64,000 bases of DNA, from positions 9,450,101-9,514,100 of the forward strand of contig OZ014413.1 in the NCBI GenBank assembly GCA_963965975.1, given 5' to 3'. Source of the DNA: Xestospongia bergquistia. Taxonomy: Eukaryota; Porifera; Demospongiae; Haplosclerida; Petrosiidae. Below the pieces are notes generated by a model, which saw only the letters and a list, made by a program, of their open reading frames with translations, ran no database searches and was not told the DNA's origin. This document shows positions 19,552 through 31,770 of this stretch, piece after piece (positions within the stretch are counted from its first letter, which is position 1; every line of letters begins with the position of its first letter). The position numbers and the translations under genes are program-made.

Positions 19552-20230
19552 TTTGTTAGTATTGTACAGTCCTTAATATAACATGTACAGGTACCATTTG
19601 TTATATTGTAACACTGTACAGTCCTTAATATAACATGTACAGGTACCATTTGTTATATTGTAACACTGTACAGTCCTTAATATAACATGTACAGGTACCA
19701 TTTGTTATATTGTAACACTGTACAGTCCTTAATATAACACGTACAGGTACCATTTGTTATATTGTAACACTGTACAGTCCTTAATATAACACGTACAGGT
19801 ACCATTTGTTATATTGTAACACTGTACAGTCCTTAATATAACGTGTACAGGTACCATTTGTTATATTGTAACACTGTACAATCCTCAATATAACGTGTAC
19901 AGGTACCATTTGTTATATTGTAACACTGTATTGTCCTCAATATAACGTGTACAGGTACCATTTGTTATATTGTAACACTGTACAGTCCTCAATATAACGT
20001 GTACAGGTACCATTTGTTATATTGTAACACTGTACAGTCCTCAATATAACGTGTACAGGTACCATTTGTTATATTGTAACACTGTACACTGTATTGTCCT
20101 CAATATAACGTGTACAGGTACCATTTGTTATATTGTAACGCTGTACAGTCCTTAATATAACATGTACATGTACCATTTGTTATATTGTAACACTGTATAG
20201 TCCTCAATATAACATGTACAAGTACCATTA
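19552..20230 (+). repeat. 52-bp HARS-acceptor minisatellite, array 3
   Basis: About 13 units of the same repeat, the longest array here, with one internal partial duplication near 20083-20098. It ends at GTACCATTAGATATTTAGCT, so it still abuts a degenerate HARS exon 4, as in the complete gene. Confidence 0.93.
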
Positions 20231-20780
20231 GATATTTAGCTATGAACAAAATTAAACAGATGAAGAGATATCATATAACACAAATTATAAGACATACTAC
20301 ATCTGTTGATTGTAGTCATGTGACATATACCACACCCACTATTTTTATGATCTATCTCAATTTATTTGTACTAATTTATTTTGTTAGTTTTAAAACATAG
20401 TACAATAATAGATAATGTTATAATATTGTTATGTTTTGTTATTATAACAATATTTGTATTATTTAGGACTTTGATATTGCTGGTGAATATGATCCTATGA
20501 TACCTGATGTTGAGCGTGTTAAGATAATGGTAGAGATCCTCAGTGAATTACAACTAGGAGAATTTAAAGTTAAAGTAAGTTATTATATAATGTGTTATGA
20601 TCTTGTTTAACAAGACTATACAGTTATTGGTATATTAGTATCTGTAATAAATAATATCATATATTATCAAGTAAACTTGATATCCATCTGATGTTGTTTC
20701 TACTGTTTAGTTTGGGATAAGTAAGAACTATTAATACTGAGTTGATGGTAGCATCTGCTCAAAAGAACTTGTGTCAAAAG
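20225..20780 (+). pseudogene. HARS fragment 4: part of exon 4, exon 5, part of exon 11
   Basis: Exon 4 is cut after about 65 bases ([13 protein letters not shown], then diverges). Exon 5 (20467-20574) is full length and open ([20 protein letters not shown]) with both splice sites. Exons 6-10 are missing; a partial exon 11 (20711-20780) follows and breaks into the 3' flank. This is an internal deletion derivative and not functional as HARS. Confidence 0.88.
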
Positions 20781-20933
20781 AAACAATCCTATCATGTAAT
20801 CAAAACAATGAATGCTGATTATAATATCTATCAATTATGTGAGTGGGTGTGTACATGGCATATATTTTTGCTCCTGAACAAAAAATGGTTTAAGAGTTGA
20901 CTGACAATAGTGCTTTACACATCAACAGAATGA

Positions 20934-20936
<3 letters not shown>

Positions 20937-20986
<50 letters not shown>

Positions 20987-21176
20987 TTATACAACTGTCA
21001 GAAGGCTATTGTAAAGTTTTACTGTGTGATATCTTACAAATGTCAGTAAGTTATTGTAAAATTTTACTGTGTGATATCTTACAAATGTCAGAAGGCTATT
21101 GTAAAGTTTTACTGTGTGATATCTTACAAATGTCAGTAAGTTATTGTAAGATATCACACTTTACAATAACTTACTG
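20937..21176. repeat. (AT)n run followed by about 55-60-bp tandem units and a terminal hairpin
   Basis: An AT run (20937-20982) precedes three to four copies of TTTTACTGTGTGATATCTTA separated alternately by AGAAGGCTATTGTAAAG and AGTAAGTTATTGTAAAA. The last copy is followed by an inverted repeat: CAGTAAGTTATTGTAA at 21134-21149 and its complement ending at 21176. No gene is involved. Confidence 0.8.
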
Positions 21177-21179
21177 AGA

Positions 21180-22640
21180 AAAACTGATCATACTATTGTC
21201 TAACTTATGTATATTTACAGTTAGCCTATAGCATAATATATTAACCCTCTAATTATTGTGATATTAACATCTTCACAGCTTCAATAATTTTATAAGATAT
21301 ATAACTTTAAATTTCTATAATAATTTTACTAACCTTAATACACTTTATATTATTAATACTATTATTACTATATATCTATTACTATATATATAGTAATAGA
21401 TATATAGTAATATTTAAAAGACTAGTTCTTGTTAATTGCTGAACTAACAAGGACATACTAGTCTTCTGTTGCAGTAACACATATTATCAGTATAGTTATG
21501 TGTAGTATTCATATCATGAGCTCCTGGTAAATAAATAGTTATTTGGTAATTATTATATCAATAAAGTTAGTTATCTTGGTATTATACCTTACACATCCAT
21601 ACAAGGTGAAGCCAACTTTCACACAGTTGTTATAGAAACTGCAAGGAAGCATGGAAGAAGAGAAAGAGGGAGGAGCCAGAGGAATAAAAGATTGACACAT
21701 TGTGTCAGTGTTAAAGTATGGCTGTATAATATGGATATATAGTGTGTCAATTTAATTAACAGATGTTAGTATTAATATAACCAATACAATTATATATTAT
21801 ATAATGGACAACCAGATCAAAAAGAAAGACAAACAAATCAAATTTGTTCATTAATTAGCTAAGTTATAACATTCATGAACATGTGACATGCTACACAAAA
21901 TTAGAGTCCAATAATAAGTTAATAAATGTCATATTGTCATTATTGTCATGTTTGTATTAATATTTTAACATTATATCAGGTAAATAGAAAAATAATTTAC
22001 AATATTAATGATGTTATGTATATGCATACAAGACAAAGTTGACATGGAAAGTTATAAAATTAATTATGAAACCAATAAGTTTAGTTAATGAATTATGAGA
22101 TGAGTGTGTATCATGATCTACAAAATGATCTAGACTTCCACTCACTCACTAGTTTCCATATATCACATCTACAATGTACTAGCTTATTGTTGATATAACA
22201 CACACAGCTATTATACAGTACTGTTGTAGGTAGTTTTGACCTTCTCTATCATTATCATGAGCTCTTGATAATTTTGTAATTAATTAATGATGTGAGCTGT
22301 GTATATTGTGCTATTGTGAGTGGTGATGGTGAAGCATGATTCCTTTCTTATTCCTTAGCTGCTGAATGTTGTCTCATTTTTTATATGTAATTATGTTATC
22401 AATAATATGACTATTTAACCACAGTGGTAATGAATCTACTAACCACAGTGGTAATGAATCACATCTACTGTCTAAACAATACATGAACATATCATGATGT
22501 ACAAGACAGAAGCAGGAAATCATATGATTATATGGAATGAACAGGTTTTGTATATTCTATCTGTCCATATAAATCACACACCATATATATAATACATACT
22601 GTTACTGTCATGTTATATTATAATATAAACATATCTTAGA
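21180..22640. repeat. Diverged duplicate of the 14.9-16.4 kb block
   Basis: Colinear landmarks with 14880-16380 are listed for that stretch. It contains no gene. A trace of HARS exon 6 (ATCTTAGATGGTAT) is visible near 22632, just before HARS fragment 5. Confidence 0.7.
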
Positions 22641-22658
22641 TGGTATATTGGTTGGTAA

Positions 22659-23030
22659 GCATTTGCTCAAAAGAACTTGTGTCAAGAGATAATGAGAATA
22701 TGTAGTCTGTTATGGGATGCTGGAATTAAGATAAGAACCTGTTATTATAGTGATTAATTATATGTTTTACACACAAAAACACACACAAATGAACCCAAAG
22801 TTTCTCAATCAAATACAATATTGTGAACGTGAGACTATCCCTATAATGGTGGTTATTGGAGAGGAGGAGAGAACACAAGGAGGAGTCAAGATAAGAGATG
22901 TTAAAACACAAGAAGAGGTAAGTTAATGTCATCTATCTTGTCAATGTTCATTATAATATCTCATTGTTTGTAGATATTTATTAAAGTGGAGAATTTAGTT
23001 GAAGAAATCAGGAGAAGATTGAATATTTAA
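22659..23030 (+). pseudogene. HARS fragment 5: exons 11 (part), 12 (part) and 13
   Basis: Exon 11 sequence (22659-22730) ends in ATTAAG followed by ATAAGA, so the GT donor has become AT. The exon 12 part starts at ATG 22789 without its acceptor and runs to 22917 with a good donor. Exon 13 (22974-23030) is four codons shorter because of an early TAA. Broken splice sites make it a pseudogene. Confidence 0.88.
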
Positions 23031-23450
23031 GTTTTTAGAACTATAGAATAATACTATAAGCAACCAACTATTACTTCATTTTTTATTCAGTAAACTTATG
23101 AGTGTAACCCTGTAATTACACGTGTGTGTTTATTTCACTTATCTGAACAATTTCACTAGTCTTATATGAACACTGTTCAAAATTACTAGTTATGAAGGTG
23201 TTTGGATAACCGAGGATGCACTATATATGCGACTCATAAGTATGTTTAACCTTCAAAATAAAATGGAATAACCTGCCCTCTAATGCTTAGATAGTACAAC
23301 CACAGCTACTGATTGTTCATGATAAGATAGATGAAATAACCTGTTCTCACATATCTAATATTTTGATAGTATATACAACTGATTGTTCATGATAAGATAG
23401 ATGAATTAGATAGTAACAACAGCTAAGATCAAATTACCTAATAGATATGA
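23031..23450. other. Spacer with repeated short blocks, no gene
   Basis: Contains two copies of ATTGTTCATGATAAGATAGA (about 23304 and 23382) and the recurring block CTCTAATGCTTAGATAGTAC. Nothing coding is visible. Confidence 0.5.
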
Positions 23451-23454
23451 CAAA

Positions 23455-23613
23455 CGGAAATGTTACGTAACTTACGTAACCAACTCCAACCCCTTTTTGT
23501 CTTGTGCCTGCCTACCCTCTTTGCTTTATAACGATACCTATTCCTGTAGGAACCAACTTTTCATCGTCTTCTACATATCTAGAGATCTAGAGATCTAGCT
23601 ACTGTAAGTTACT
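23455..23613 (+). promoter_or_regulatory. Promoter-like segment with double TTACGTAA and a possible first exon
   Basis: GTTACGTAACTTACGTAAC at 23462-23480 contains two overlapping-spaced TTACGTAA palindromes, the classic PAR-bZIP/C-EBP/ATF4-like site. A pyrimidine-rich, relatively GC-rich stretch follows, with ATAACG and, after TCATCGTCTTCTACATATCT, a consensus donor CTACTGTAAGTT near 23600-23610. This reads like a promoter plus a 5' non-coding exon on the plus strand, but I found no downstream coding exon to attach it to. It may be an orphan. Confidence 0.35.
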
Positions 23614-24049
23614 AATATCAGAAGTGACAACTATTAGAAAAGTTTAGTCAAGTGTGATACTATTAAGCTTTGACTGACCCTTATTTTCAGTCCTTTAAAA
23701 TTAAAAAGGTATTCTATATTTGATGATAACCAAGAATTTATTTTAAAATAATGTTATAACAAAGAATTCACCATGACCCACAGATAACAGGGAAAGCTGT
23801 TATCTGATGTAAACTTGTATTTGTACATCAGTATCTGTCATACAGGCTAAAAATGGTTTATAATGATAGTATGAGTGGATAGTTTAGTTTTTTGGTTTTG
23901 GAAGGTTTAGGTTTTAGGGGTGTAACTTGTATTATATGACATCACTATGTGTCATGTGGTGTAACCATGAAAGGAGTAAAAAGAGTTCTTCAAACTCAAA
24001 TAGTATAACACTAGGTTTTGCTTACTCACCATCACGAATGGCCCGTGAG

Positions 24050-25110
24050 CAATTGTTGTTGACCAATGACTGACAGTTAACAGAAACCTCATTTGTTAAG
24101 GGAGACGTATGGAAGCTTGAGATGGACATTCCAATTCTTATTTCTTCCATGAACCTTAGCATATTTAAAAAATCCCAATTAAAGACCTAGTAGTTGAGAT
24201 CCAATTTCTTATTCATAATTCCATTTTGCCATGTGCACCATTTCTAGGCATTTCATGTTACTTAATAAAGTGCGGAGCACAAGTACCACAAGCCATCTCT
24301 TAGAATTGAGTGTCAGCAAGATGTTTCCAGTTGGGTTAGGTTCCTTATTTTGGTTGTATATTATAGGTCTATTATTTACAGAAGCCGAGGACAGACATTC
24401 AAACTCTGTATAATCTAGTTTAATTGAAATTGGAATTGGAATATCTGTCTGAGGCTTCCATAGAAAAGAATCAGTAAATGTCAGTTTACATACTGCATAC
24501 ACAATGAATCTCATTATTGGTAATAGTGGCTTAGTTATTAAATTTCTAAATCAGATAATTAGAGTACCAGTTAGGGCATTAATAAGAGTGTTCTGTACTC
24601 TCACTAGCATAGAAATATAATGAAGTAGACAAATTCAGACCATTTAGTAGAATGAACTTGAGGTGCTGAGCAAACATGATATTTATATGTTGGTGTTTTA
24701 AACATTCTGTTGTGTAGTATTGTTGAATAAGAACTGTAGTGTCTATTTCAATTCACATTCAAACAAAGGGAGACAACTATTTGAGGATGGCAACTATTCA
24801 ATAGTAGTGCTTAATATTATTAATGATATGAATCCCATAACATACTATACAAAATTCACAAAATCAGTCGTTATCGACCAGAAGTTCATTTCCTTCTAGT
24901 TCCTCTTCATCCCCTTCCATTTCTATGTCTATGAAGGAATCACTTTTGTCTTTAATGTCTATCTTGGCCAATTTGACAGTTACTTTTTAATCAATACTGT
25001 AGCTTTGTTGGGTATAATTAAAGACAGGATTATAGTAGGTCACATACTTTGATAGTTTCCGTACCTTCTGGTATTTCTTGAAGTAAGAAGGGCCTATGAA
25101 GGTAGACATG
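24050..25110 (-). pseudogene. Decayed coding-like segment of unknown identity
   Basis: On the minus strand, an ORF starting at about 25109 (MSTFIGPSYFKKYQKVRKLS) runs 40 codons to a TAA, then stays in frame for another 41 codons with an acidic end (DIEMEGDEEELEGNELLVDN). Farther on, 24209-24514 is open for 101 codons (MRFIVYAVCKLTFTDSFLWK at the start), and the frame beyond still looks protein-like but has several stops (WNVHLKLPYVSLNK). Base composition is more balanced than the surroundings. I do not recognise the protein; a decayed gene or captured cDNA is one reading, chance the other. Confidence 0.3.
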
Positions 25111-25415
25111 ACTGGGAAAAGGACATTAAGTCATGGTTTTGAGATCTTTTTAATGGACCTATGAAACTTATCAATTAGCTAAAACTATCATTAGACAAGT
25201 AGGTACTATTAATTGACCTATTGTTTCTCTATCTTTCATTCCAATTAGAGTTAATTATTAATACCATAGATTGTATAGATTACATAACTATGATTGGATG
25301 TTAATATATTTCAATAATAATGTTGTTATAAGAAGTAAGTTCCATAGTGTCATTTTAACAGTTTTTAATACATAAAGAAACAATTCAAACAACTTTACAT
25401 TAAATTTTGTAATTT

Positions 25416-25806
25416 TTAACAAACCATTTCAGTATGTAGTCCTTGATCAATAGCTTGTTGTATATCTATACCACAATATGAACTGTTATGAACCTAAATA
25501 CAATAAGATAGCTGTAAATATAATGTTAACAGAGTTATAATTTGTACAAACCATTTCAGACTGAAGTGCTTGATCAAATGGTTCTTTTGGTTTACAATAT
25601 ATATTGTCTTGATCCAAACTGTAATTCCTATAAGAATGTGTTGTATTAGTGATACATATCATTTGAGATATTGATCCTTTATCAACAGCTAATTCTGCCT
25701 AAATAGAAGAGCTCTAAAGATCTGTGTCTAGATAATTATTACATACCATATTAATTATATCAATAGAGTATAAAGAACAACAACAACAACAACAACAGTA
25801 TGATTA
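25416..25806 (-). pseudogene. Tail-repeat family member E, diverged, membrane exon interrupted
   Basis: Three exon-like pieces: 25747-25806 ([15 protein letters not shown], then TGA and TAA where paralogues have CAA), 25552-25698 (AELAVDKGSISQMICITNTT, SLDQDNIYCKPKEPFDQAL), and 25416-25493 (VHNSSYCGIDIQQAIDQGLH, ending EMVC). The repeat motifs xDQGLxxEMV and DNIYC mark it as a distant member, with an extra intron. No first exon was found and the membrane exon has in-frame stops, so I call it a pseudogene. Confidence 0.55.
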
Positions 25807-25809
25807 CTA

Positions 25810-26258
25810 TATAAAAGAGAAAAGTAATTGTTAGTAATTATTACTAAATATTATCACTTATATAACAACTAGTACTACCTTATATTATTAATATGTTAAC
25901 AATGAAGTAGTTATATTAATAGTTATTAAAATATATTTTAACAACAAGTTTGTACTTTGACAAAACTATTAAGCACCATAGTTACATCAGCTCTCAATTA
26001 ATATGTTAACAATGAAGCAAACAATTTTGGATAAAAGTAAATAAAATTAACTAGTTTATTAGTGGCCATTAGATTGTATTGATTAAATTTCTATTATTAT
26101 AAAAGTTTTTCCTTTTATAATGTCAAGAAAACTTGTTTTCATTCATATTATCCAAATATATTTAGAGGTATGTTGTTATTATCTCTGTGTACTTTTAGCA
26201 TTGTTATTCCATCACTCAGTTGTTTATTTCTTATTACTTACATTTCCTTTCTTTGTAG
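25810..26258. other. Spacer, no gene
   Basis: Its first part resembles the intron and upstream text of family gene C (for example TAACAACTAGTACTACCTTA). The end leads into HARS exon 4 sequence, but without any minisatellite unit. Confidence 0.5.
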
Positions 26259-28880
26259 GTATCATTAAATTGCTAGCTATGAACAAAATTAAACAGATGA
26301 AGAGATATCATATAGCACAGGTATATAGACATGATCAACCAGCTATGACAAGAGGAAGATATAGAGAGTTCTATCAATGTGTAAGTTAGTTTAGTAAATC
26401 CATCAGATAAGTTAATATGTTTTTATGTACAAACTATAGAACTATACTAGTATGTTAGTATGGAAGGTTGTATGTGTCAGACATTCCTATACTTGTTTTA
26501 GACCACATGGTATGTCCACTAGTATTGTTTTATTATAACAATTGAAAGTGACAAACAAATAAACCAAATCTAATAATTGCTAACAACCAATAACTTTCAT
26601 TGACCCCACCCACAAGTGCTAAAATAAAATTATTTTTCTAGCATTCTATAGTCTTTCACAGACATTGCTACTAATATAATCTTCATAGTTCTAGTCAATG
26701 TTTAAAGTCAGTGTCTTCCAAAACAATTATAAGATGACCTTTCAATTATTCATTAATTATTCTTTTGAGTACTGCTTATATCCTATAATTCCTATAAATT
26801 TTCTAAATATAATTAACTTCAAAATAGCCCATTGCATTCAAAATTGATATAGCAGTCTATTGTGACATTAAAGGAAAGTTTGTTAAAAGTACTATCTTTA
26901 GCTAAAGTTGGCTTGATAGATTCATATAGACAGAGATGATTTCATCTTCAACAGTTTTTAGGAAGTGAGCAGTTTATGAATGTAACTAGTATCAGGATTA
27001 TGTTGTCCTATTGACTAATATTCCCTAGACCCTAAACATTTTTAACCTTTAACATACATATAGTAACACAGAAGTTCATGGGCTCATGTAGCCGCCATGT
27101 TTTCTTGGGCACTAATTAGAGTAATGTCTTATTGGTGAATTTTTATTAATTTTATCTAAACTCTTTATTACAATATTTTCAAAACCAATAAGCAACTAAT
27201 GGTTGATAAGGAATGCTGACTAGTCTGGTAGTGTATAGCTTTAACCATTTCCTTCAAGTCACACTCATCATTATAAAGCATACCAATAGTTGTTTGTTAA
27301 TGTCATGAAATAATAGCAAAACATTATGTTATGTGAGCAAACAAATTGTATTAACTGATCATATTATTTGACATATCTCCTTGTTGCTACAAGTATTAAC
27401 AAAGAGCCAATCACTGTCAGATAGGTAGCATTAAACCCAGACATGTTCTATGCTATTTTTAAAGGTTTCCTTGACTTCTAGAACTTTCTTTATTATTAAG
27501 ACACTTCAAAGGAATGGAACATGATAAATGACTAGTGTTGTCATCAATGTACAAAGTTATTATGTTATAGAGTAGGAACGTTTTGAGTTATAGCTATTTA
27601 AGTTGTCTTACTGAGGTATCACACTGGTAGATACACACAAAACTATAACCTTGCCCAAAAGTAATGATTAATAATACAATATACATATACATATCACCTA
27701 TTGACACCTACCTCAATGGCGAACCAATGGCGATCTAAGCACTCTTAAATTTTGTATTTCAGGAAGTTGATTTTTAACTTCCCCTCCCAAAAATGGCCAG
27801 ATAGTAGGTTGTTTAGCCAAGTCCGATAATAGACAATGCCATGATATTTGATGTTACTAACAGTATTTGTATATATAGTTTGTATTAAAATATATCAATT
27901 CACTATTATTTTTATTTATATGTTATACATATAAATAAATATCATTAACAACATAATAATTGGACATAAAAATATGTCTACCGTATTAACGTGCACTTAA
28001 TTACATGACGATTTTACATCTATCGTATATAAAGGATTAACAGCAGTACACTATATTACTATCAGCTCTACTATTACACATAATATAACATTATATATAC
28101 TGTATTATAAGTATACATGTATTAATAATATACTAAGAATATACTGATATATTGTTACTATATATAGATCAATCATCGTAAAATCTTAGATGGTATGTTT
28201 GCTGCCTGTGGTGTACCACCTGATAAATTTAAACCAATCTGTTCAGCTGTTGATAAACTAGACAAAGTAAGTCACTTTGTTTAGAGGTAGGTGTGTCTAC
28301 TGATGACTTTTGACCTTTAGACTCCATGGGAAGAAGTACGTAAAGAGATGATAGAAGATAAAGGACTTCCTATAGATGTGGCTGATCTGATTGGTGGATA
28401 TGTTAAATTACATGGTGGGAAAGATCTAGTAGATAGACTTAGTCATGATGATAAGTTATGTTCTCAGACTACATTCAAATCTGGACTGGATGAGTTAAAG
28501 TTATTACTTGAATATTGTGATGTTATGGGAGTATTAGATAAGGTATATTATATGGATGAATGGATGGATGGATGGATGGATGGATGGATCAATAAACTAA
28601 CAGACAAATGGACTAATTGTTAAAGTATATTTTTATTCCTCTAGTTATCATTTGATCTTAGTCTAGCTAGAGGTCTAGATTATTATACTGGTATTATTTA
28701 TGAGGCAGTACTTATAGGAGGTACATATACTAACACATGATAATCATGTGATCATATCTCTCTCATCAGGTGATGTTCCAGGTGCTAGTACTCCTTCAGT
28801 AGGTTCTGTCTCAAGAGGTGGACGTTATGATGAACTAGTAGGTATGTTTAAAGTTGTGGGAGCATTACTAAATAAGGATG
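26259..28880 (+). pseudogene. HARS fragment 6: exon 4 (frameshifted) and exons 6-9
   Basis: Exon 4 (26259-26380) has lost four bases near its start (GTATCATTAAATTGCTAG instead of the minisatellite-type junction) and so is out of frame. Exon 5 is absent; 26381-28167 holds 1.8 kb of unassigned DNA. Exons 6 (28168-28266), 7 (28321-28542) and 8 (28645-28720) are intact with splice sites. Exon 9 (from 28770) is open but breaks at GGTATGTTT (about 28850) and is followed by a stray piece of exon 7 end (to 28874). This is the longest internal fragment. It cannot encode a full enzyme. Confidence 0.9.
26381..28167. other. 1.8 kb unassigned DNA inside HARS fragment 6
   Basis: I see no reading frame with protein-like composition, no tandem array and no recognised mobile element. 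It replaces the exon 5 region of HARS, so an insertion or rearrangement is implied. Confidence 0.45.
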
Positions 28881-29297
28881 GATGGATGAATAGTTTAGTG
28901 TTTGTTAGTTATCATTAGATCTACAATGGGTGGAGTCCATTGTAATATTTTGGTATCAAGTATTAAGTTACAAACTGAGTCATACCAATATGATAATATA
29001 ATATGATAGGCAACTCTATCCTTACAGTAAGTGCTTTGAATTGGGTGTGGCTGATTGAAGATACTGACTTCTTAGAGCAGCTACATAATATGTAGTAACT
29101 TTCTTGTAAGAAAGAAAATATCTTAACATAACAGATAGTTAGTCTTTCTCCCTCAGGCAAATTTTAGTAATTTATTTAGTACTGTTCTGCCCAAATTTGA
29201 TATTAAAAGCTGGAATTATTGGACAAGTGAGTGATCTCTTTCTCACACACACCCTCTAGAACCTCCCTCCTCCCACCTTCTGTCTAACTCACTCTCG

Positions 29298-29388
<91 letters not shown>

Positions 29389-29684
29389 TCCTTACCATGA
29401 ATGTTTTGAAGTTGTGCAACTGGTTAAAGATACTGACTTCTTACACCATCTATGTATATCTAGCTTCATCTAACTCTCCTGTAAGAAAAGAAAAGAAATA
29501 TCATAGCACAGTCAGCTAATTATGCCCCCCCCCCACAAAATTATTAAGCTATTATAGGTGGAGTTATTGGAGTAATCTCACACACTCACACTCTCTCTTT
29601 CCTCCTTGCCTCTTCTCTGCCTCTTTTCTCTCTTCTCTCTTTCACTGACTCATTCTCTCTCTCTCTCTCTCTCTTTCTCTTTAG
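28881..29684. repeat. Low-complexity stretch with (AC)n and (CT)n runs
   Basis: AC and CT runs cover about 29299-29387 and a further CT run covers 29655-29684. Text such as GATACTGACTTCTTA recurs at about 29060 and 29428, showing a local duplication. The last CT run precedes a degenerate HARS exon 12. Confidence 0.7.
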
Positions 29685-29771
29685 GCTGAGATACCATGTG
29701 AATGTAACACTGTATGGTAGTTATTGGAGAGAACACATGTGAAAATAAGACATCTCTAGACACAAGGAGAG
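29685..29771 (+). pseudogene. HARS fragment 7: strongly degraded exon 12
   Basis: After CTTTAG comes GCTGAGATACCATGTGAATG, then GGTAGTTATTGGAGAG and ACACAAGGAGAGGTATTT. It aligns to exon 12 with several deletions. Family gene F ends 280 bp further on in the opposite direction. Confidence 0.7.
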
Positions 29772-30050
29772 GTATTTAGTAATGATCGATGTTAATAATT
29801 ACAATTACCAAATAATTAATAATACCAAATTACACAAACTCATTCACACTGTGATATCTATTAAGAGTAGTCCATTCCATTGACTCCAACATTATATAGT
29901 TATTATAATATTATATATAAAGATCTTATAAAACAATGACAAATTTAATAGTTCCAATATTTACTATACATTATAATACATCACACATTATAGTAATTAT
30001 GTACATATATTATGATCATTTACATGTACATGTACATTATAACACAGTTA

Positions 30051-30443
30051 TTAGATAGTGTTATACACTAGTTCAGTGTGTACTCCTTTATCAATAGCTT
30101 GTACTGCACTGCAATATAGATCAACTTGTAGAAGATAACTATTGATATGTAATGTGTAGTCATGAGTGGCACAAACCATCTGTGAGTATAATCCTTGATC
30201 AATAGCTTGTACTGCACTGCAATATAGATCATCATCAACTTGTACAGGATAGCTATTGATATGTTGTGTGGAGGTATGAGTATTAAATGCCATTTCAGAA
30301 TATAATCCTTCATCAACTGCTTGTTCTGCATCACAATATTGACTCTCTTCAACTATACCAGATCAAAAAGAATACTTGTTAGAAATGATATATTAATTAT
30401 TAATTCTATAATTACCTGTATAATTATAGTACACTGAAACCAT
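30051..30443 (-). CDS. Tail-repeat family gene F, no membrane segment
   Basis: Exon 1 is 30416-30443 (MVSVYYNYT); exon 2 is 30051-30352; a 63-bp intron separates them as in gene A. The 109-residue product contains VEESQYCDAEQAVDEGL, EMAFNTHTSTQHINSYPVQV, DDDLYCSAVQAIDQGL and ends ELVYNTI. It is the closest relative of gene A. The open frame is kept despite a two-residue deletion in one unit (LLQVDLYCS). Function unknown. Confidence 0.55.
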
Positions 30444-30880
30444 TCACTGCAGATAGTCTGCCCTCTAATGTTTAGATAGGATAACTACTGATTGTACTGA
30501 ATGTTGCCTTAGGTTTAAAGACAGCTACTGAGTGTACTGAATGATGATGAGTGGTTAAGTGGTTCAGCAATATGCCTTAGGTTTAGATAGAAACAGTGTA
30601 CGCGTTAGGTTAAGATGGTATGCCTTAGGTTAGGATGATATGAATATTCATACAATGTGTTCTTATCTAAACATTAGAGAGCAGACAAACCAATGTATTA
30701 ACAACTTGTTCTGATAACAGTAGTTTAGTTATACAATACTAAGAGTTCTGTATTGATAACTATGTCCTTTATTGGTTGGTTAACACAATAAATTGATTTG
30801 TTGCTATAGGTAACAATATCAGTTGATTGAGATAGAGGAAATTATCCCTACACATTGACTATAGACACACATTATCCATG

Positions 30881-31067
30881 TTATTGGAGAGGAGGAGAGA
30901 ACACAAGGAGGAGTCAAGATAAGAGATGTTAAAACACAAGAAGAGGTAAGTTAATGTCATCTATCTTGTTAATGTTCATTATAATATCTCATTGTTTATA
31001 GATATTTATTAAAGTGGAGAATTTAGTTGAAGAAATCAAAAGAAGATTGAATATGTTAAGTGTTTAA
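30881..31067 (+). pseudogene. HARS fragment 8: end of exon 12 and exon 13
   Basis: The exon 12 end covers 30881-30945 (GEEERTQGGVKIRDVKTQEE, donor intact). Exon 13 covers 31002-31067 (IFIKVENLVEEIKRRLNMLS, stop). The upstream join is to unrelated DNA. The usual CACGTG-containing flank follows (about 31205). Confidence 0.88.
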
Positions 31068-31770
31068 AGCAATAAGTGTAATATACTATATATTTAGTAA
31101 CACTATTATCTAATTAACTATGCTATTTTTAGTAATAATCCAACAATTGTTAATGATTTAAAGAAACAAAACAATCCTATCCTGTAATCAATATATCTGT
31201 AATCACGTGAGTGGGTGGTGTGTATATCTGCTATTTGATGGACAAAATGGTTGTTAATTTGAAGTTAACTGACGATAGCAACAACCTAATGAACTACGTA
31301 TAGTGATGGTATCTAGTTATTGGTAGAAGTCCCATTTGAGATGTTAATTAAGGTTAGTTTGATTATAATGTTAAGTTATGACATCCAGTTTAGTCAATGA
31401 CGATGCAGCCACTGACTTTAATTTGTTTAAATTAATTTGTATGTCAATATATGAAAAAGGCACGAGTTTATTATAAAGAATATATATATATATATATTAA
31501 TAGCTGATTATATTGTTTAGAAATAATGAATAGTGTACTAAATTATAAATATATATACTACATTTTACCAAATATTAATACACATTGTGTGTGTATTAAA
31601 ACACAAGAACAGTGTTAACTATTATGTTAAAATTAAATGTAATAGACATTGTTAAACATCAATTTAGAGTACATGTACAGTCCTTGATCAGTAGTTTGTT
31701 TTGTTGATAATATGTATCTTCTTGGATTTTTATATATAGAAGATGTAATTGTGTAGTCTTTGATTAATAG
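31068..31770. other. HARS-type 3' flank and AT-rich spacer, no gene
   Basis: Homologous to 7844-8300 and 17620-18060 at its start, then AT-rich with a short AT run near 31480. Nothing coding. Confidence 0.55.

Noticed and set aside
24231..24413. Plus-strand 60-codon ORF
   Set aside because: Shadow of the longer minus-strand frame at 24209-24514; neither is recognised.
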